Assembly (NCBI RefSeq): GCF_007860185.1
Contig: NZ_SJPY01000008.1
Coordinates: forward strand, 78,577-142,576
DNA: 64,000 bases
Reading direction: 5' to 3'
DNA from: Novipirellula aureliae
GTDB lineage: Bacteria > Planctomycetota > Planctomycetia > Pirellulales > Pirellulaceae
Part shown: piece after piece, positions 61,078 to 64,000 of the stretch
Numbering within the stretch: the stretch's first letter is position 1
How the letters are laid out: each line of letters starts with the position of its first letter
Notes under the pieces: model-generated
Database searches by the model: none
Seen by the model: the letters and a program-made list of their open reading frames with translations, nothing else
Told to the model about the DNA's origin: nothing
Made by a program: the position numbers and the translations under genes

Positions 61078-61479
61078 CTAAGCGGGTGTCGTGCTCAGAA
61101 TAAAATCAGCCGTGTAGTGCAGCAGCAAATCACGGTCGTCGTCGGAGCGAATATTGCCAAAAAACGGAAATTGCAATTGGGAGGGTTGATCGCCAGCATG
61201 GACTTCGGCAAAAACATAGGGAGACGAGCGGATCTCGGCAATTTTCAAGTTTAGCACCACTCGCTGACCTTCGTAGATTCGAGTGATCGTAAAAGATGAA
61301 AAACCATAGTAGTCAACATCACATGAGGAATATTGGAAATCAATTTCAGCTCCCTTTAAAGCCGACTTCAGCCAACGCGCGGCCGACGACACGACATCAA
61401 GCGTATCCGAGGGAGAATGACGTTTCGTTTCAATCAAGAGCATTAAGTCTTCGATCGGACTCGGGTCGCCGCTTTTCAT
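61078..61479 (-). CDS. Unknown conserved-looking 133-residue protein
   Basis: 133 residues with GGAAC before the ATG at 61479. It begins with an alpha-helical part (DLMLLIETKRHSPSDTLDVVSSAARWLKSALKG) and continues with strands (FSSFTITRIYEGQRVVLNLKIAEIR, YVFAEVHAG). No signal peptide. The pattern is that of a real soluble protein, but I do not recognise the family. It sits alone between the WD40 gene and a repeat-bearing gap. Confidence 0.65.
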   Translation of the reverse strand: MKSGDPSPIEDLMLLIETKRHSPSDTLDVVSSAARWLKSALKGAEIDFQYSSCDVDYYGFSSFTITRIYEGQRVVLNLKIAEIRSSPYVFAEVHAGDQPSQLQFPFFGNIRSDDDRDLLLHYTADFILSTTPA

Positions 61480-61836
61480 GGTTGTTCCATTTCTTCATTG
61501 ATATTGGAAAAGAGCTCAGTGGCCGTTGAATCATCGGGGTGTGGATCTTGTGAAAGATCCGGGCGGATGGCGATCTTTCACAAGATCCACGACCGTCAAC
61601 CCTATTCTCATTCTTGGTCAACCGCTAGTGTCAAAACTGCACCCCACTTTGTCAATCCGAGCCGAGTGCGTAAGAGGGCCAATGTTAACCTTTTTGAGGC
61701 CCCTGCGACAATTTAACCGTGCGGACTTGAAGAAGGTAAGAAATGGAAGCCAAAAGATGACGGTCTCATTCTTGATATTGGGCCTCCATGTTGCCTGAGG
61801 AGCACCAGCCCCTCTTGATCGTGCGAGTGTCGAAAA
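61480..61836. other. Intergenic region with hairpin repeat
   Basis: 357 bp that contain the family 5 hairpin (61544-61593) and no recognisable gene. The region after 61593 shows no repeat or gene signal. Confidence 0.5.
61544..61593. repeat. Hairpin repeat, family 5, copy 2
   Basis: GTGGATCTTGTGAAAGATCC and GGCGATCTTTCACAAGATCC then AC form a near-perfect hairpin with 18-bp arms. A worn copy is at 6229-6281. It encodes no protein. Confidence 0.75.
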
Positions 61837-62652
61837 TCACTCGGACTCTAGCCGACGTAGGACCGCGTCGTGTAGGTGGCCGTTGGTGCCCACACCGTTG
61901 CCGCCGCGAACGGTCGTATCACCTTGCCAATCACTAAATCGTCCACCCGCTTCCGCCAAGATCGGCAGCATCGGTGCGACGTCCCACGGATTGCAGATGG
62001 GGTCGACCATCAAATCGGCTCGTCCCGTGGCGACCAACAGGTACCCGTAACCATCCCCCCAGCTCCGCGTTACCCAAGCCTCTTGTTCGAGTCGCTCGTA
62101 GGCCGAGGGTGAGCCGATCGCTGCGAACGAATCGACTTGGCTCGTCACAAAGACGGCTTTGGATAGATCGCTTGTCGAGGACACGGATGCCTTCGACCAT
62201 GCTGTCTCCGACCCGGTCCGATACCAGCATCCATGACCGGCGGCCGCGACGATCAATTCGCCAAGGGCGGGGATGTAGATCGCTCCGCCGACAGGAGTGC
62301 CTTCATATTCGAGCGCCAAAAGCGTCGAGTATAGAGGGACGCCGCAGACAAAGGATTTCGTTCCATCGATCGGGTCGACAACCCAGCGATAGGGACTATC
62401 GCCGGCTTGTTCTGCAAACTCTTCCCCTTGCAGCGTATCGCTGGGGAACCGATCCGCCAACATTTTTCGGACAAGTTGTTCCGTTTCGCGGTCCGCGATC
62501 GTCACGGGTGAATCGTCTTGTTTCGCATCGACCTTCAATCCACTTTTTCGAAAATGGGTCAACGTGTGCTGGCCCGCTGCGGTAACGACTTCAATCAACG
62601 CCATCAGCCGATTATCGTGAAGCGATTGCCATCTATTGGGATCGGTTGTCAT
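61837..62652 (-). CDS. Inositol-monophosphatase-family phosphatase, HisN-like
   Basis: 271 residues with the complete metal-binding set: GEE (E77/E78), DPIDGT (D93-T98) and NPWDVAP near 221. The sequence also has VTIADRETEQLVRKML at the start. The family includes inositol monophosphatase, CysQ and a group acting as histidinol-phosphatase (HisN) in bacteria without HisB phosphatase. The choice among these cannot be made from sequence alone; the length and DSPVTIADRE fit HisN best. Monocistronic, divergent to the next gene. Confidence 0.88.
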   Translation of the reverse strand: MTTDPNRWQSLHDNRLMALIEVVTAAGQHTLTHFRKSGLKVDAKQDDSPVTIADRETEQLVRKMLADRFPSDTLQGEEFAEQAGDSPYRWVVDPIDGTKSFVCGVPLYSTLLALEYEGTPVGGAIYIPALGELIVAAAGHGCWYRTGSETAWSKASVSSTSDLSKAVFVTSQVDSFAAIGSPSAYERLEQEAWVTRSWGDGYGYLLVATGRADLMVDPICNPWDVAPMLPILAEAGGRFSDWQGDTTVRGGNGVGTNGHLHDAVLRRLESE

Positions 62653-62799
62653 GATCGATTCTCATTGTTGTCGCAGGTTGAAATGGTGAATGATCATCTT
62701 AGGGGGTCCCCTCAGGTTCATCAATCGGCACGACGGCGGTTAAACCGGCGGTTAAAACAGGTGTTACCAATCGCCATGATCTAAGCTATAAATAGACGT

Positions 62800-63906
62800 A
62801 TGAAACATCGACTTGCACCGCTGCAATTCTTGCCCCCCTCGATCAATACGTCGTGGTTCGTTCCCTCGGATGATCCGAATTCCGTTTCGATCAAACGTGA
62901 TCTCGGTAGCGACGTCTGCTTACCGCTTCCGCTGTTTTGGTATGATCCGGCTTGGTATCAAGTGACCGTGGAACAGGCGGACTTTTTGGCCGTCGCGGTT
63001 GCTGAAATGGATGTGCTGGTTTCTTGTTTACGAAGTGACGTCTCAGTCCCAAGTCGTGATTCCATCTTTCATGCGGGGCGGATGGTCGATGCTGAAGCGA
63101 AGACGAAACGACGCTATGGGCGTCTGGTCCCCTATCGCAACGAGCGCTACGGTTTTTCGGTCGCTGATTTTGATGACGCTTCCATCATCGATTTGAGAAT
63201 CGTTGTGGCACGAGATTTCTCGGGGCGGTTTGCCTACAGCCCTGCCCAAATCCAGCGTTGGGAAGCAACTCCGACGACTGCACCGGTTGCTGGAGGTGGA
63301 TGGATTCCGGCGGCATCCTTTCCACCGGACGTCGTCTCGATGGAGCATCTGACCAACAAAATCAGCCAACTCCGCAATTTGGCTCCTTCCGCAGCAATCT
63401 TTCTCTCCGTCGGGCCGTATCGAATCGATGAAGAATTGCCAGCCCTGGTCAACGCAAAACCAGACGGTTTGATTCTTCGCCTGGATGAGCTTTCCGTTGA
63501 GGGGTTGCAACTCGCCGAGATCCTTTGCCGAACTCGTCAATTACTTGATCAGTGCGGTGGCGAAGCGATTCCGTTATGGGTGGTCCCAGGAGAGATCTCA
63601 CCGGACGATGCTGTAAAGCTCGTTGCGATGGGAGCATCAGCGGTTGCCATCGATGCGTGGTGCAACGAATTGCTCGAGCAAACCGAGAGTGCCCAACCGC
63701 ATGAGTCGATGAACGAGCATTCGTTGACGATTCGCTCCCATCAATATGATTCCCGCTGGGGCGATTTTGCCACTCACGTCGTCGGTGATCGTATCGAGCG
63801 TTTTCGAGGCCTTTTCGAGTCACTGCAAAATATCGAAAAAAAGGAGCGTTTGGGAAGCTACGATCCCGATTGGGTAAAAAGCCTCGGTGTTAGGCAACTC
63901 CGTTAG
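62800..63906 (+). CDS. Unknown protein with C-terminal barrel-like half
   Basis: 368 residues from the ATG at 62800. I do not recognise the family. The N-terminal half has WYDPAWYQVTVEQADFLAVAV. The C-terminal half, with DGLILRLDEL, IPLWVVPGEISPDDAVKLVAMGASAVAIDAW, reads like the last strands of a TIM barrel with an FMN or phosphate site as in glutamate synthase or IMP dehydrogenase. This is resemblance, not proof. The tail (VGDRIERFRGLFESLQNI) is helical. No membrane segment is seen. Confidence 0.72.
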   Translation: MKHRLAPLQFLPPSINTSWFVPSDDPNSVSIKRDLGSDVCLPLPLFWYDPAWYQVTVEQADFLAVAVAEMDVLVSCLRSDVSVPSRDSIFHAGRMVDAEAKTKRRYGRLVPYRNERYGFSVADFDDASIIDLRIVVARDFSGRFAYSPAQIQRWEATPTTAPVAGGGWIPAASFPPDVVSMEHLTNKISQLRNLAPSAAIFLSVGPYRIDEELPALVNAKPDGLILRLDELSVEGLQLAEILCRTRQLLDQCGGEAIPLWVVPGEISPDDAVKLVAMGASAVAIDAWCNELLEQTESAQPHESMNEHSLTIRSHQYDSRWGDFATHVVGDRIERFRGLFESLQNIEKKERLGSYDPDWVKSLGVRQLR

Positions 63907-64000
63907 CCGAGCTAAAACGTTTAAAACTTATCGTCCGAGTGATAATGAATTTTAAAACGTGACCTCGGCCACTTCGGGTGATATAATCCTACCTGTCGAT
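63907..64000. other. Window end, no gene seen
   Basis: 94 bp with no recognisable gene or repeat. A gene may start beyond the window. Confidence 0.5.

Overview
The window looks like chromosomal DNA of a marine planctomycete close to Rhodopirellula (Pirellulaceae). This rests on protein families typical of that group, all visible in the translations. They include a WD40-fused serine/threonine kinase, an LEPR-type surface protein, a giant SdrD B-like repeat protein with an ERLEMRRLF N-terminus, a BBP7-type outer-membrane barrel, a YTV-repeat protein, a formylglycine sulfatase, a DUF3500 protein and a sigma factor with a very long N-terminal extension. I see no rRNA, tRNA, CRISPR array or complete insertion sequence.

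Layout: 0-1.3 kb is a graveyard of palindromic repeats around the 3' remnant of an integron-type integrase. 1.3-6.1 kb holds a ResB-CcsA cytochrome c biogenesis fusion and a lipoprotein. 6.5-15.5 kb holds an LEPR adhesin-like protein overlapping a WD40 kinase. 15.7-21 kb holds an outer-membrane-like protein and an ABC transporter operon. 21-24 kb holds a sigma factor and an acetyltransferase. 24.3-26.4 kb is a translationally coupled three-gene operon (radical SAM enzyme and two small membrane proteins). 26.5-30.4 kb holds a broken GxxExxY gene, lnt, smpB and lipA. 30.4-38 kb holds a P1B-type metal ATPase, a sulfatase-SGNH hydrolase fusion, a histidine kinase, a small protein and a GspF-like protein. 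38.9-44.6 kb holds a BBP7 protein, a rhomboid protease and a YidC with an inserted PDZ domain. 45.8-53.7 kb holds a Gfo/Idh/MocA oxidoreductase, a NarL-type response regulator, an LptF/G-like permease, the YTV protein and a DUF3500 protein. 53.9-63.9 kb holds the SdrD B-like giant, a WD40 protein, an inositol-monophosphatase-family enzyme and two proteins I cannot name.

Many genes serve the cell envelope: Lnt, YidC, LptF/G, the ABC operon, BBP7, the secreted sulfatase and the large surface proteins. The rest are mainly housekeeping (SmpB, LipA) or signalling (kinases, response regulator, sigma factor).

The most unusual content is between the genes. One family of mobile-looking elements (ends TAGCCCGGATGATTCAT and its complement) occurs with zero, one, two or four copies of a 64-bp palindromic core. 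The cores begin RTTTAAC and end GTTAAAC, which fits the integron attC box consensus (RYYYAAC ... GTTRRRY). In the multi-core elements the cores repeat with an exact 159-bp period. One element end abuts the integron-integrase remnant. A second system is a nine-unit tandem array of a 71-bp double hairpin (49.87-50.51 kb) with paired base changes that keep the stem. At least four further inverted-repeat families are present, and two of them create misleading extensions or ends of protein-coding genes.
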